Below, one piece after another: positions 11,824 to 23,146 of a stretch of 64,000 bases of DNA (within the stretch, counting starts at the first letter, position 1; each line of letters begins with the position of its first letter). The notes under the pieces are model-generated. The model saw only the letters and a program-made list of their open reading frames with translations, was not told the origin of the DNA and did not search any database. Both the position numbers and the translations under genes were made by a program. This DNA comes from Liopterus haemorrhoidalis. Its lineage: Eukaryota > Arthropoda > Insecta > Coleoptera > Dytiscidae. The stretch is from positions 3,720,001 through 3,784,000 of the forward strand of contig OZ020611.1 in the NCBI GenBank assembly GCA_963971575.1, given 5' to 3'.

Positions 11824-12499
11824 AACCAGTGGCGAAGGGAAACCTACGCTAAACTTGCCCTCCCAGAAAAAAAAAAAAAATTAAAAAAAAAATTTAATTT
11901 AATTTTTTTTTTTTTAAATATTTATATAAATCTTCAAAAATACATCAAATTATGTTCTATATAAATTTTTGTCCAAGGCTTGGTTTATTAGTTACGAATT
12001 AATTATCATAACTATGGAAACGTTACATATAAGTATGAAATAAAAATTGATGTGAAGTGTGAATTTTCACACATTTCCGGGTTTTGCAGGTATTTAGTAA
12101 GTGAATGATGATTATTTTGGATGCGAAAACAAATTTTATATTAAAATATTTTTTTTGTTAATTTTAATTCGGAGCCTAATACCATTATTTAGGTTTCTAA
12201 ATATGTGCAGTATTTTTTTTATATAGCAAGGTACATTAAGAATTTTAAAAATTGCGCCTATGGTTGTTATAAGTTCCGCCCCTCTGATTTCGTGTACATT
12301 GAAATAGAATTAAATTATAATTTAAACAATTTCCACTGGCTATTAAATTTACGCTTTTAAAAATTAAATGCAACATTTGCCAAAATATAACTAGAATTTT
12401 GAAAAAATAATTTAAACAATATAAAAATTTAAAAAAAAAACAAAAAAAAATATAGTCTCTTCTCCAGGGTTCGATCCCTTTCGGGTCGGGTTACTTCGG

Positions 12500-12511
12500 T
12501 GACAAATCAAC
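12500..12511. repeat. 12-bp target site duplication of the LINE, copy 1
   Basis: TGACAAATCAAC occurs here next to the 3' tail of the LINE and again at 13809-13820 next to its truncated 5' end. Confidence 0.9.
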
Positions 12512-13808
12512 TTGCTTTGCTTTGCTTTCAAAAATTCTTTATTGTTTAAATGTTTACAATAATTAATAATATTTACATTACACCTCCTATCACAATTGGA
12601 CATATGTGCAGGTATTTTATATTTACAAATAGTGTAAAAAGATGTTTTTGCTTATAATAAAGCAGTAGCAGAGTGTTTCATAATTTTAATCATGGTTTAG
12701 GGGCAAACGATACGTTTGTTCCCTTTAAAAGGATACTAAACTAAACTTAATCTAACTTAACTAAATTAAAACTTACACTACATTAAAAACTAACTGGGAA
12801 TCTGAGCTGGGATAATGACTGCAATGAGAGACAGTCCTATGTAACTGGAACGCCTCCAGTGTAGGTTGGAAGGTGTTGGAAGGGAAGTTTGTGTATGAAT
12901 GTGTGTTGTGAAGGGTGTCTAGTTAAATTTTTAGTTAAGGGGTTGGAAGAGAGTTGTGTGGTGTAGAATTTATTTGAAATTTTGTTTATGTAGTCAGTAA
13001 TTAGTGGTAAGTTAGTCCGTTCGTGTAGTTCAGTGATTCTGGTGTATCTGTCAGCGTTAGTTATTAGTCTTAAGCATTTGTTTTGAAGTCGTTGGAGTTG
13101 GATTTTTGTGGTTCGAGACGCGCCACACCAAGCTGGGGCTGCATAAGTCATGGTTGGTCTGATGATGGTGGTGTATATTAGTCTTTTGTTTTTCTGTGTG
13201 AGTGAGCTGTGTTTGTTTAGTAGTGGGTATAGTTTTTTAATGCTGTAGTGTGCTTTGATTATTGAATTGTGTATGTTTTGTCTGAAAGTTAATGTTTTGT
13301 CAAGGTGTACGCCGAGGTATTTAACTGTTTTAGTCAAAGTCGGGTTTGTCTTATGGTCATAAATTTTGAGTTTTGAGAAAACAGTATTGTTAGTAAATTT
13401 GCGGGAGAAAACTATGGTTTCTGTTTTTTGTGAGTTTATGTTTATCTTCCATAAATCCCAGTAGTCCTGTAGTTTGTCGATGTGTAATTGTATTTGTCTT
13501 TTGGCTACCTCTGCACTGAATGAGTGGGCATAGATTGCCGTATCATCAGCAAAGAGGGCCATTTTAGTCTTTTCAAACAAAGGAATGTCATTAATGTATA
13601 AAGTGAAGAGTTTGGGGCTAAGAACACTGCCTTGGGGAATGCCTGAAGGTATGAGATGTGGGCAGGAAAAGGTATTGTTTATCTTCACTTTGAATGAACG
13701 ATTTGATAAGTATGAGTTTATGGTTAGTATTAATAATTTAGGAAATTTGTATTGAATTAGTTTGCTAATGAGCCCTACTATCCATACCTTATCGAAGGCA
13801 CGTTCAAA
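12512..13808 (-). mobile_element. 5'-truncated jockey-like LINE inserted in HINE-A
   Basis: The boundaries are set by the 12-bp duplications on both sides. On the minus strand the 3' end has AATAAAG, then a short tail GAAAGCAAAGCAAAGCAA of AAAGC-type repeats instead of plain poly(A). The 5' end is truncated inside the RT at RAFDKVW. The element is about 1.3 kb and its RT frame is nearly undamaged, so the insertion is recent compared with its neighbours. Confidence 0.9.
12837..13808 (-). pseudogene. Jockey-like reverse transcriptase, N-terminally truncated
   Basis: The open frame reaches an ATG at 13847, but its first 13 residues come from the target (VDLS is encoded by the target duplication), so element coding begins at 13808 with FERAFDKVW. 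SGIPQGSVLSP lies at about residues 68-78 and the catalytic FADDTAIY at 99-106 of that frame, followed by the thumb and a C-terminal region. The frame is uninterrupted to its stop at 12837. Lacking endonuclease and the first RT motifs, it cannot support retrotransposition. Confidence 0.85.
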
Positions 13809-13820
13809 TGACAAATCAAC
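13809..13820. repeat. 12-bp target site duplication of the LINE, copy 2
   Basis: TGACAAATCAAC is identical to 12500-12511. The single-copy equivalent can be recognised in the uninterrupted HINE-A at about 54256-54267 (GCTGATTTTTCA on the opposite strand sense, 10 of 12 bases). Confidence 0.9.
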
Positions 13821-14325
13821 GTCTAATACCACAAGACCAGCAGACACGTTACAGTGTGGCGTGTTACAAAGCTATAACTTGTGTACATTATTAGCAAAAA
13901 ATCACAAAATATGCGTTTTTTTCCAAAAACATAATCTGATCAAAAATTCCTGTTGAACTATTCCGGTTCACACCAATGTACATTACTTAGAATTTTTTCA
14001 GATTTTTAGTTTAAACCATCTGGGCTACAGGGTGTGGAACAAAAAAATTTTTGCACAATTTTGGCAAAAATCGCTTCAAAATAATTTATTTTGCAAAAAT
14101 AAAAATTTGATCTTTAATCCACGTACCAAGGGCTTTCATTTAATACCCTATTCAGAATTATAAAAAAATATATTTTTTTTCGATGAGCACATATTTGTTT
14201 ATATTTTTAGGGGGATATGATTTTTAGATGTTTTAGTATTTTTCCTATATGCGGGTCAAAGAGTTGTATAAGCATGCCAAATTTCAATTATCTAGGTTTA
14301 GCCGTTTGGCTACAATTTTTACCGA

Positions 14326-14395
<70 letters not shown>

Positions 14396-15021
14396 GACAA
14401 AATGACGGTATAAGGGTTTTTTGGTCATACCTACAAAACCCTAAAAATTTAGACTGAAAAATGTTAAACAATTTAACAAAAAAATTTTTCGTTTTATCAA
14501 AAAACGTCTCAAATAAAAGTTATTAGTTATTGCATTTATAGTAACTTTTGTTCAATAAATTTTTTCGAAATATTTTTCTGTTGCTAAATATTCGCAAACA
14601 TCTTAAAAATCGACACGAGTAAACTCCCATTTCTAGTCAACCGATCTTCATAAAAAACAATAGGGTTCTTCCCATTTAATAGGAGAATTTTTTAGTACCA
14701 GAACGAATTCTCTAAGTTGAACCGTTCTTGAGTTATCGTGTACACACACAGACACACACACACACACAGACACACACACACACACACACATACGGACGGC
14801 ACTTCGAAAATAGGTTTTTTGGAGTCCCTGGACCATGAAACGTGGTCATCAGTCAAAATCTCGACATCGAAAATTTTCGCGATTACAATACTTGCCCCTT
14901 ATATATTAAGGTCAGGCAAGTAAAAATTATTGAAACAGCAATGAGCAAAAATGATATTCACTTACTTTACCAGGAATCTATTTCGTGTTTATTGATCATA
15001 TATAGGTACAATAATATAATC

Positions 15022-16168
15022 AGGTAGACGTTGTATATATCGATTTTGCCAAAGCTTTTGATACAATTGATCCCCAAATTATCACTGAAAAACTTAAAAT
15101 TCTTGGACTTTCACCAGCACTGGTAGCGTTATTGTCGTCGTATCTTCTAGATCGCAATATATCTATTTGCTTTTGTGGTCATACAACCTCATGTTTTAAA
15201 GTCACTTCCGGAGTCCCACAAGGATCAAATTTAGGTCCTCTTCTTATTTAAATATTTATTGATGACATTAATAATGTATTTGTATGTAATGTATTGAAAG
15301 TCAGTGAAAGATTAGTTTTTGCCGACGATCTCAAAATTTTTCGCACTATCTCTTCAAATAATGATTGCCACATACTTCAAAACGACTTGGAAAATATCTC
15401 TAATTGGTGTACCTTAAACAAACTTAACCTAAATCTTTCTAAATGCAAAATTCTGACATTTACAAGAAATGTAACCCCACTATTTTTTCCTATTCGATAC
15501 TTAATCAGTTGCTTACTCGTTGCAAAAGTACCCGGGATTTGGGCATTGAGTTTGATAGTAGAATTCACGCACTATTTCGAATATAAACGTTATCTTCACA
15601 CTTTACTATGCATTCATGCGCTCTAAAGTTGAATATTGTTCAATAGTATGGGATCCCATTTATAAGATTCAAAAGAATGCCATTGAAAAAGTGCAACATG
15701 AATTCTTAAAGTTCATCTACTTTAAAGTTATGGGATCCTACCCCCCTTTCGATCTCTCATATCTCTTAATATTTTTTCCACCAAATCTTTAAGTGAGCGT
15801 CGTGAGTTAAGCTCCACAAACTATCTTAAAAAATTAGCATCAAAGCTAATTGACGATTCACTTTCCTTTCAACAATTAAATTTCCGCATCCCATCTTTCC
15901 GTACAAGGCATTCCTCACTTTTTTATCTTCCCCTATATATGAACAGGATGTGTTCATATTATGAGCAGAATACAATAATTGAACTGTTCTAATAATTCTA
16001 ATAATTTTCATATAAAGTTCTATAAATTTATTCATTTTTGTGTATTATAATTTCTTATGTTTCATAGTTTTTAATTTTTAAATCTTAATATTGTTAATTA
16101 TGTTCGTGTCCAATTTTGGCTATGCTGTTGCGGACAGATGTATTAAATAAACAAATAAATAAATAAAT
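15022..16168 (+). pseudogene. Decayed LINE reverse transcriptase with (AAAT)n tail
   Basis: The reading starts abruptly at DVVYIDFAKAFDTID and goes through SGVPQGSNLGPLL, a stop near 15248, VFADDLKIF (near 15318) and NLNLSKCKILTF, then frameshifts into DLGIEFDS near 15538. The 3' end is an AAAT microsatellite at 16143-16168. It is a third LINE type, distinct from the FADDTAI and YADD copies. Several stops and frameshifts make it non-functional. Confidence 0.8.
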
Positions 16169-16424
16169 TAAATATTTAACATATTTTAGTTAAAAACACA
16201 AAAAATGCGTTATTTTCCGAGAACATAATCCGATCAAAAACTCCTGTTGTACTATTCCGGTTCACACCAATGTACAATATTTAGAATTTTTCAGATTTTT
16301 AGTCCATTAAAACCATCTGAACTACATTTGGCAAAATACGCATCAAAATAATTTATTTTGCAAAAATAAAATTTTGATCGCGTTAATCCACGTACTAAGG
16401 GTATTCATTCATACTCGATTTTTT
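16169..16424 (-). mobile_element. HINE-A fragment
   Basis: This is a middle piece in minus orientation, recognisable by TGCGTTATTTTCCGAGAACA, CCGGTTCACACCAATGTACA and TTAATCCACGTACTAAGGG. Both ends are missing. It directly abuts the tail of the LINE at 15022-16168, so the LINE may have inserted into this copy. Confidence 0.65.
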
Positions 16425-17317
16425 AACTAGAAAATAAATGTTTATCCTCAGCGGGGATCGTTCCCAGACCCGCCTCGTGGAAAGCATTGTTTGAATATGA
16501 CATCTATATCTATGTTTTGGTCTTGCCCCCCTCTAGAATAATTTCTACGGGCACCTATGTTGCTAAAAATTGTAAATGCGCCCTGGTAAATTATACGTAC
16601 CCCAAAAACGGTCTTGTGATCCGTTTTAATTAAACATTTCATAGTTGTTATCGACTGAATTGGCTAAGCTGACGAGCCACCACTGATATAATAACAGATA
16701 TCCCAGTGAGTTAGTTTTTGCAGCATCTTCCTGTCATTTATAAATTTGGTTAGAGTATTAAAAACATATAAAATATGAACTGTGACATGAAAAAGTCGAC
16801 AGTGTTCAATCTTACGTGTTTGCAACGTCAGCATATTGGCGAGTTTTTACTTTCCAAATGAAATGTTGAAAATGATGGATAGAGAAAGGACGCTTGTTAG
16901 AGCCGGTTTGTTGGTTATGGCCCGCTCGTTTCTTTCCCATTTGCTGATAGAATCTCATATTTTATCCGAGTTCCTTGTGTCTCTTCAGCGAATATAGGAT
17001 CTAGAGATTTTTTTTATTTAATATATCTAACACTTCAGCCATTTTACAAATAGGTGTGATATTATGGCAATAACTTAGATGCATGGAGTAAATTTAGTTT
17101 TTATCAACTTGAAAGTAGAATAAAATTTCTGAGGTGAATATTTTGAATCTGGTGCCGCGTCACGTGTTAGAGATAATGAAATTTTATAAACGGAATAAAA
17201 TTTCCAACGGGTAATTCATTTATATAATGTGCTCTAAAACAATATTGTGATTAATATTGATTATTAAATAAGTAGAAATAGTTAGTCTATAGTTAATCCT
17301 AGTTAGCCCTATTAATA
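16425..17317. other. Non-coding spacer
   Basis: I see no supported gene, RNA or repeat structure. Confidence 0.4.
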
Positions 17318-17370
17318 AAATGAATGTGAAGTGCGATTTTCCACATATTTCAAGGTACAGTTATCTAGTA
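17318..17370 (-). mobile_element. Old HINE-A right-end fragment
   Basis: ATGAATGTGAAGTGCGATTT followed by CCACATATTTCAAGGTAC matches the right terminus of HINE-A with several substitutions that have damaged the hairpin. Confidence 0.5.
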
Positions 17371-17600
17371 AGTGACGGTGTTTATTACTATAAAAATTAA
17401 ACCCTAATATTCGTTTACCTTGTTCAAACATAAAACCCTAATATTATGAACAAAAAAAGAAAATCGTAAATTCTACATAAGTTAACAAAATGTATCAAAC
17501 TATTATTGGACGCATTCGGACCTTGTGTGAAAAAAAATTAATTTCTGTTAAAAAAATAAACATATTTTCCGTTACTTTTTAAGTGTAATAAATTGTCAGT

Positions 17601-18030
17601 TTAAGGGTTTTGTAGGTGTGACCAAAAAATCCTTGTACCTCACTTAGGCAGACAGACACTCTATGTTGCCTGTATGGTAGTAATTGTACATGAAAAGATC
17701 TCAATAATGTACATTTAGGAGAACCAAAATAGTTCAGCAAGAATTTTTGATCATATTAGGTTTTCGAAAAATATCGATCTATTGAGCAGTTTAAAAAAAA
17801 TTTAAAAAAATTAATTCATTGTGTTGTATCAAAAGAAAGCCCTGAAGACTTATATTAAAGAATAAGAAGTAGTTTTTTTTAATTTTCTTATTTTAATACG
17901 ATGTTTTTTCGAAAAATTTACCTTAAAAATCTACACTCTAATCTCTCGTACATACATCTGAACCGGAAACGTACGAAAAAAAAATTTTGATCGGATTGCA
18001 TTTCTGGAAAATCTGCAATATTTTGTTTTT
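17601..18030 (+). mobile_element. Old diverged HINE-A copy
   Basis: AAGGGTTTTGTAGGTGTGACC begins the copy, followed by a collapsed GTCT region (AGGCAGACAGACAC) and a degraded arm with AATTTTTGATCATATTAGG. The right end is lost. It is more diverged than the major copies, showing that the family has been active for a long time. Confidence 0.55.
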
Positions 18031-18291
18031 GACAAAATTAATTAGTTTTTTAATTCATGGATAAATTATGGCTAATAATGTTATGGATTTTTTGCATATA
18101 TGTATGTCTAAGATAGTGTATACCTTATTTTAAAATTAAAAATATAATAAATGTTTTTAACAGCTGAGAATTAATTTCATGTGTGTACTATTATAAGTTA
18201 TGACTCAACCTGTTGTTTGAATTTTTTTTTTTTTTTTGTTTTAAGATATCGAAGAGGAATAAAACATTTACAGAAGTGAAATATTTATAAA

Positions 18292-19016
18292 AACCAGTGG
18301 CGAAGGGAAACCTACGCTAGACTTGCCTTCCCATCAAAAAAAAAATTAACTTAATTTTTTTTTTTTTTTTAATATTTAGATAAATCTTCAAAAATACATC
18401 AAATTATGTTGTATACAAATTTTTGTCCAAGGCTTGGTTTACTAGTTACGAATTAATTATCATAACCATGGAAACGTTACATATATAAGTATGAAAAAAA
18501 AATTTACAAAAATATTTCGAAATTTTTCGTTTTATCAAAAATCGTCTCAAATAAAAGTTATTAATTATTGCATTTATAGTAACTTTTGTTCAATAAATTT
18601 TTTCAAAATATTTTTCTGTTGCTAAATATTCGCAAAAATCTTAAAATCGACACGAGTAAACTCCCATTTCTAGTCAACCGATCTTCATAAAAAACAATAG
18701 GGTTCTTCCCATTTAATAGGAGAGTTTTTAAGTACCAGAACGAATTCTCTAAGTTGAACCGTTCTTGAGTTATCGTGTAAACACACAGAAACACACACAG
18801 ACACACACACAGACACACAGACACACAGACACACAGACACACAGACACACAGACACACAGACACACAGACACACACACATACGGACGGACACTTCGAAAA
18901 TACGTTTTTTGGAGTCCCTGGACCATGAAACGTGGTCATCAGTCAAAATCTCGACATCGAAAATTTTCGCGATTACAATACTTGCCCCTTATATATTAAG
19001 GTCGGGCAAGTAAAAA
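18292..19016 (-). mobile_element. HINE-C copy 2, intact reference
   Basis: In minus orientation it starts TTTTTACTTGCCCGACC with ATATATAAGGGGC, carries a microsatellite of CTGTGTGT type (ACACACAG on the plus strand, about 18781-18882), then CTTAGAGAATTCG and GATCGGTTGACTAGAAATGG. It ends in GGCAAGTC, a hairpin near 18307-18325 (GCGtAGG/CCTtCGC with one mismatch) and CCACTGGTTT. The segment from CGGTTGACT to the TTTTATCAAAAA motif is shared with HINE-B (44745-44905). It has no protein frame apart from artefacts of the microsatellite. Confidence 0.75.
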
Positions 19017-19323
19017 TAGCACGTCATTATTAGTGAGAAATATGTTTCTAAAATTAAAAAATTAAGCCATTTATTAATATGTTTCTTAATAATTTAATAA
19101 AAACCAAGATATAAAGTAAATGCAATCAAATCGCTGGGATATTTTAATTAAAATTTAACAAAAATTCGCGAATTATTTAAATTTAGTTTAAAATTTTTTA
19201 AATTTATTTTTATTTAATTTTAACTAAAATACTCTTAGTACTCAAACAACGAATAAAAATGAATAAAAAAACAACTGTTGATTTTAATGTAATTATGGAA
19301 AAAATACTGCCTTCTGATACTAT

Positions 19324-19372
19324 TTAATACATACAAAATCCTGAAATGTGTCAAAATTCACATCAATTTTAT
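19324..19372 (+). mobile_element. HINE-A right-end fragment
   Basis: ATACATACAAAATCCTGAAATG, the hairpin remnant TGTGTCAAAATTCACA and CATCAATTTT are present with no element body to the left. Confidence 0.55.
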
Positions 19373-19420
19373 TATTTTCATTTAGATTTGAACAACAAAG
19401 AGCAATATAGTCATTTAAAT

Positions 19421-19696
19421 CTGGGATCGACAACTTTTTTAAGGCGCTGGCCGCATTCAGTAATAATTTTATTTACGAGTATACTTGGTTTTACAATTTC
19501 TATTTTTTACGATCACAAGTTCTTGTTTACGCTGGTTTAAATAAGCCTAGTATATAAGAAGCTTAAAACAGCACGGAAAAAAAGTATTGGTTACGCTGTA
19601 AAAGTAAAGTAATAATTAAATTTTCTTATTGATTGGCCGCATAAAATAATTTGGCGGGCCGCATTCGTCTCACGGGCAACCGGTTGTCAAACACTG
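19421..19696. mobile_element. hAT-type MITE with 8-bp target duplication
   Basis: The ends are CTGGGATCGACAACTTTTTT at the left and, reverse-complemented, CAGTGTTTGACAACCGG at the right, giving an imperfect terminal inverted repeat around GACAAC. ATTTAAAT at 19413-19420 and ATTTAAAC at 19697-19704 fit an 8-bp target duplication with one change, as in hAT elements. Both ends carry GGCCGCATTC. No coding capacity is present. Confidence 0.7.
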
Positions 19697-19704
19697 ATTT
19701 AAAC

Positions 19705-20513
19705 GGAATTTTTCGGAAAATCCTTATTAACGAATTGTCACACACCAAGGTGTCGCAACACACTTTTTGGAAAGCATTGATTCATATCAAATCATTAGAC
19801 TCACCGAAAAGGTAAAAGAGTAATAGATTGACAAATTGCTAGACCAGCAAGTCAGCAAATTGACAGACTGGCAAAAAAAGGCCACAAAACTTGAAAATAT
19901 TTGTAAACATTTGATTAACAATCAATATCAAATTTTTACTTATCAATTCATTTTCGTATTAACTGTATACGTGAAAGTAAAATTTCTTAACGATCACCTA
20001 CACCTATTTTGAAAATGTTCGAGCCGCCACTGTATCCAAAGTAGTAAATATATCCAATACTGGTCTGGTGGAAAAAATATATATCTACTTTTCGAGTTAT
20101 TGCATTTGGACATTGTGCGTTACATAGAGCCAGCGGAATTGTACGATTTATGTGCTCATGATGTCCCTCGAGCCAAATGAAATTAAATCAAATCAATCAA
20201 AATAAACGAGGACAACGAGAGAATTCTCTACGCTTACAACCAGATTTATTCCATTAAACATTTAATTTTGCGCACTACGATCTTCGCTGTAGAAGATAAA
20301 TTTAGAATCAAAATAATAAAAACGGTGTATTAGGATTATTTGAAATTTCGCATCTTGATCGATAGATGTAGGTACTCTATCCAAAATTGTTTCAGGGTGA
20401 TATGGCTACATCTCTCTTATAAACATACCTTTGTTTTAAAATTTAAAAATCGATATTTAACGTGATATTTTATAATATTTCTATACAGAGTTATTTAGGA
20501 ATTGGAAACATTG
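19705..20513. other. Non-coding spacer
   Basis: I see no supported feature in this stretch. Confidence 0.4.
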
Positions 20514-21381
20514 GCATTTTGTCTGTCTGTTCGGTAAAAATTGTAGCCAAACGGCTAAACCTAGAGAGTTGAAATTTGGCATGCTTATACAAATCTTTGA
20601 CCCGCACATAGGAAAAATACTAAAACATCTAAAAAACATACCCCCCTAAAAATATAAACAAATATGTGCTCATCGAAAACAAAAATATTTTTTTTAAATT
20701 CTGAGTAGGGTATCAAATGAAAGCCCTTAGTACGTGGATTAACGATCAAATTTTTATTTTTGTAAAATAAATTATTTTGATGCGATTTTTGCCAAAATTG
20801 TGCAAAAAAAAAATTGTCCCACACCCTGTAGCCCAGATGGTTTAAACTAAAAATCTAAAAAAATTCTAAGTAATGTATATTGGTGTGTACCGAAATAGTA
20901 CAACAGGAATTTTTGATCAGATTATGTTTTCGGAAAATAACGCATTTTTTGTGGTTTTTGGTTCACAGTATAAAAGTTATACCAATGTAAGACACTCACA
21001 TGCAAGGCGTGCGATAGCGTAATGGGTTAGAGCACTAGTGTCGTAAGCTAAAATGCGATGGAACGAAGGGTTTCGAGTTCGAGTACGGAGTGAATTTTAT
21101 TTTTTGTTTTTTTTTTTTTCATTTTTATTATGTTGAAATTATTTTGTCAAAATTCTAGTTATATTTTGACAAATGTTGTATTTAATTTTTAAGAGCGTAA
21201 GTTTAATAACCAGTCTTATTATATGATTAACAGACGATAAATTATTTTAAAAATATCGTTCATTTTGCCGTGATTACTACAAAGTAAAATTTGTCCTACA
21301 CACTCAGCATACCGTCTTCACTTATTATATACCTGCGAAACCCTGAAATGTGTGAATATTCACACTTCACATCAATTTTTT
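20514..21381 (+). mobile_element. HINE-A copy, left end missing
   Basis: The copy starts inside a two-unit GTCT remnant, lacks the left inverted repeat, and is otherwise complete to CATCAATTTTTT. The cassette at about 21008-21090 (AATGGGTTAGAGCAC and GAGTTCGAGTAC) and the right arm are the same variant as in the copy at 6109-7041. Confidence 0.8.
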
Positions 21382-21704
21382 AAATGTTCAGATTATAACA
21401 CAGCCCAACAGAAATTTTGGTGCCTGCGAGTTTTTAACTGTCTCTAGGTAATTTTTGGGCACAGAATCCAAAATAGCCGTCAGATTTGGTCTATCAGATC
21501 TAGTTTTTGAGATACGCCATATTAGCCTCTTTTACAATAAAATATCTTATTTCTTAACTTGTGTATTTTTCACGTTATTACTGTTACTATTTGCTCCAAC
21601 TGCCAGTTACAAACATAAAAGAGACGAAGTAAGGTATTTATTTCACAAAGTAGATAAATATACATTCTTCAGTTATCACTTAAAAATGTTTTTTTGTACA
21701 ACTT

Positions 21705-22378
21705 TCTAGCATGGAGTTTACCAGAACAGACTTTTTGAAGACTCCAACAGTAGTAGGCCATCATGTGGCTATCTTTTCTTTGATATCTATCTTCCATAAC
21801 TTTATGTCCTGATGGAATCTTTCCCTAGGTTCTTCATTAAAATCACCTAGGTTTTTTGGTAAGTGGTCATAATACAACCGAGAATATTAAAGTTGGAAAG
21901 CATATTTTCCACTAATTCTCTGCCTTATGATTTCCAAAAAAATTTTGTACTACTTAAATAAATGAACACCAAGAATTAGATTCAATCTCGTTCATTTTTG
22001 CGGTAGGATTGGATTGTGGATCTTCAGTAGGTTGCCTTATCTGAGAACCATCAAATATTCCGGATTTCAGTTTTTCCCAGGAAATCCCAGGAAATTTACG
22101 TTTCAAGTAGCCTACAGAAAGTCCATCTCGATTTAAAGCCTTCAAAAATTTCTACAAAAGCCCAAACTTGATATGCAAGGGTGGAAATATAATTTTCTCT
22201 CTTGCAAAGGTTCGTTGACAACGTTTTGTTTTTCTTGAATTATGACATTTCTTAATGGAAATCACCCAATTTCTGTTAACCCAGTGCTGATCCTTAGCTC
22301 TGCTGTCCCAAAGACATAAAAAACAAGAATATTTTATTTATCCACTTTGGTGTCCAAGGAGGAAGTTTACCGTTTTAG
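21705..22378 (-). pseudogene. Decayed copy of a conserved arthropod protein of unknown function
   Basis: Across several frames on the minus strand I read, in order, CFLCLWDSRAKDQHW (near 22310-22350), PPLHIKLGL-like debris (near 22160), KALNRDGLSVGYLKRKFPG (22145 down), then NLGDFNEEPRERFHQDIK (near 21830-21775) and MMAYYCWS (near 21755). I recall this order of motifs (LWDSRA, then RFHQDIK) in an uncharacterised protein repeated many times in arthropod genomes, but I cannot name the family. At least two frameshifts are needed to join the pieces. No terminal repeats were seen around it. Confidence 0.6.
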
Positions 22379-23146
22379 ATAAAAAAACTAAAATCAATTA
22401 GTCTCAAAAACTACAGCTGCTACGAGAAATAGTCAGGTATTTTTGGAATCAGCACATCAAAAATATCTAAAATCAGTTCTTACTTTTCCAGCACCAAGAT
22501 AAAAAATTATCTTGTTGGGCAGTGTAATAAATGCAGATTTAAATATAAGACAGTAGAAATATAAATTTCGTATTTTAAAGCTTTAGAAATATTTAATTTT
22601 TAAAGTCAGCGAATTCCTCTGATATCGTGATTCACCTATATTCTACTAGTCTGGTATATCATTAATTATTTCTTGTTGTGTGCATTATAAAATAACAAAA
22701 TGTTTCATATTTTCAGGTCATGACAAGCTTTTAATTTTTATACATCTATATGTGAAGTTAAAGATAACGATCTGAAATATTAGCATTTCTTTATGAGTAT
22801 TTTTATGAGGGGTAGTAAACTACTACACGGACAATAAAAACACTATTAAATATGTATTATCGCTTATAATTTTTTACGTATTTTTAGTTTTATTTAATGT
22901 GTATTCGGCCTTGTTATTTAAACAAGATAAACTCGTTTGTTAATGATTTAAGAACATGAAAAGTAATAACAACGACAGAAGGATAAAGAAATAATACTTG
23001 AAAGTAAAAAGAAGGAAAATACCTCAGCACTTAAACGGAACGAATGATACCTCAGCACTTACTATCAGGTCGTGGTCCCAAGTTATACTAACTTAAATAC
23101 GCACACCGCGCGATGATTTGACCACAAAATGGCGAACGCGCTTGCC
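22379..23146. other. Non-coding spacer
   Basis: A small palindrome, TAGTAAACTACTA, lies near 22815-22828. A near-repeat of ACCTCAGCACTT occurs near 23022 and 23050. No gene is supported. Confidence 0.35.

Larger units (their letters stand above)
12042..14447 (-). mobile_element. HINE-A copy 4, interrupted by a LINE
   Basis: The right end is at 12042 (AAAAATTGATGTGAAGTGTG) and the left end at 14447 (CTACAAAACCCTAAAAA, reverse strand). The GTCT run appears as CAGA repeats at about 14331-14394, one of the longest in the window. A LINE (12512-13808) sits inside the tRNA-like cassette; removing it restores the cassette seen at 54234-54303. Confidence 0.85.
11824..14926 (-). mobile_element. HINE-C copy 1, interrupted by HINE-A copy 4
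   Basis: In minus orientation the element begins TTTTTACTTGCC near 14926 and ends in GGCAAGT, a short hairpin and CGCCACTGGTTT at 11824. Its internal microsatellite is an AC/ACACACAG run near 14741-14800. The intact sister copy at 18292-19016 is contiguous. Here the element is split: the right end is 11824-12041 and the left part 14448-14926, with HINE-A copy 4 between. AAAAATT flanks the inserted element on both sides (about 12042-12048 and 14442-14448) and may be its target duplication. Confidence 0.8.

Noticed and set aside
12042..12499. Helitron of the classical type with 5'-TC and 3'-CTRR ends
   Set aside because: The terminus reads CATCAATTTTT after the hairpin and no CTRR is present; the Helentron-associated type fits better.
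18603..18939. Frames rich in VSVCLCVC or HTQTHRHT (also 14648-14836)
   Set aside because: They are translations of the AC/ACACACAG microsatellite in HINE-C.
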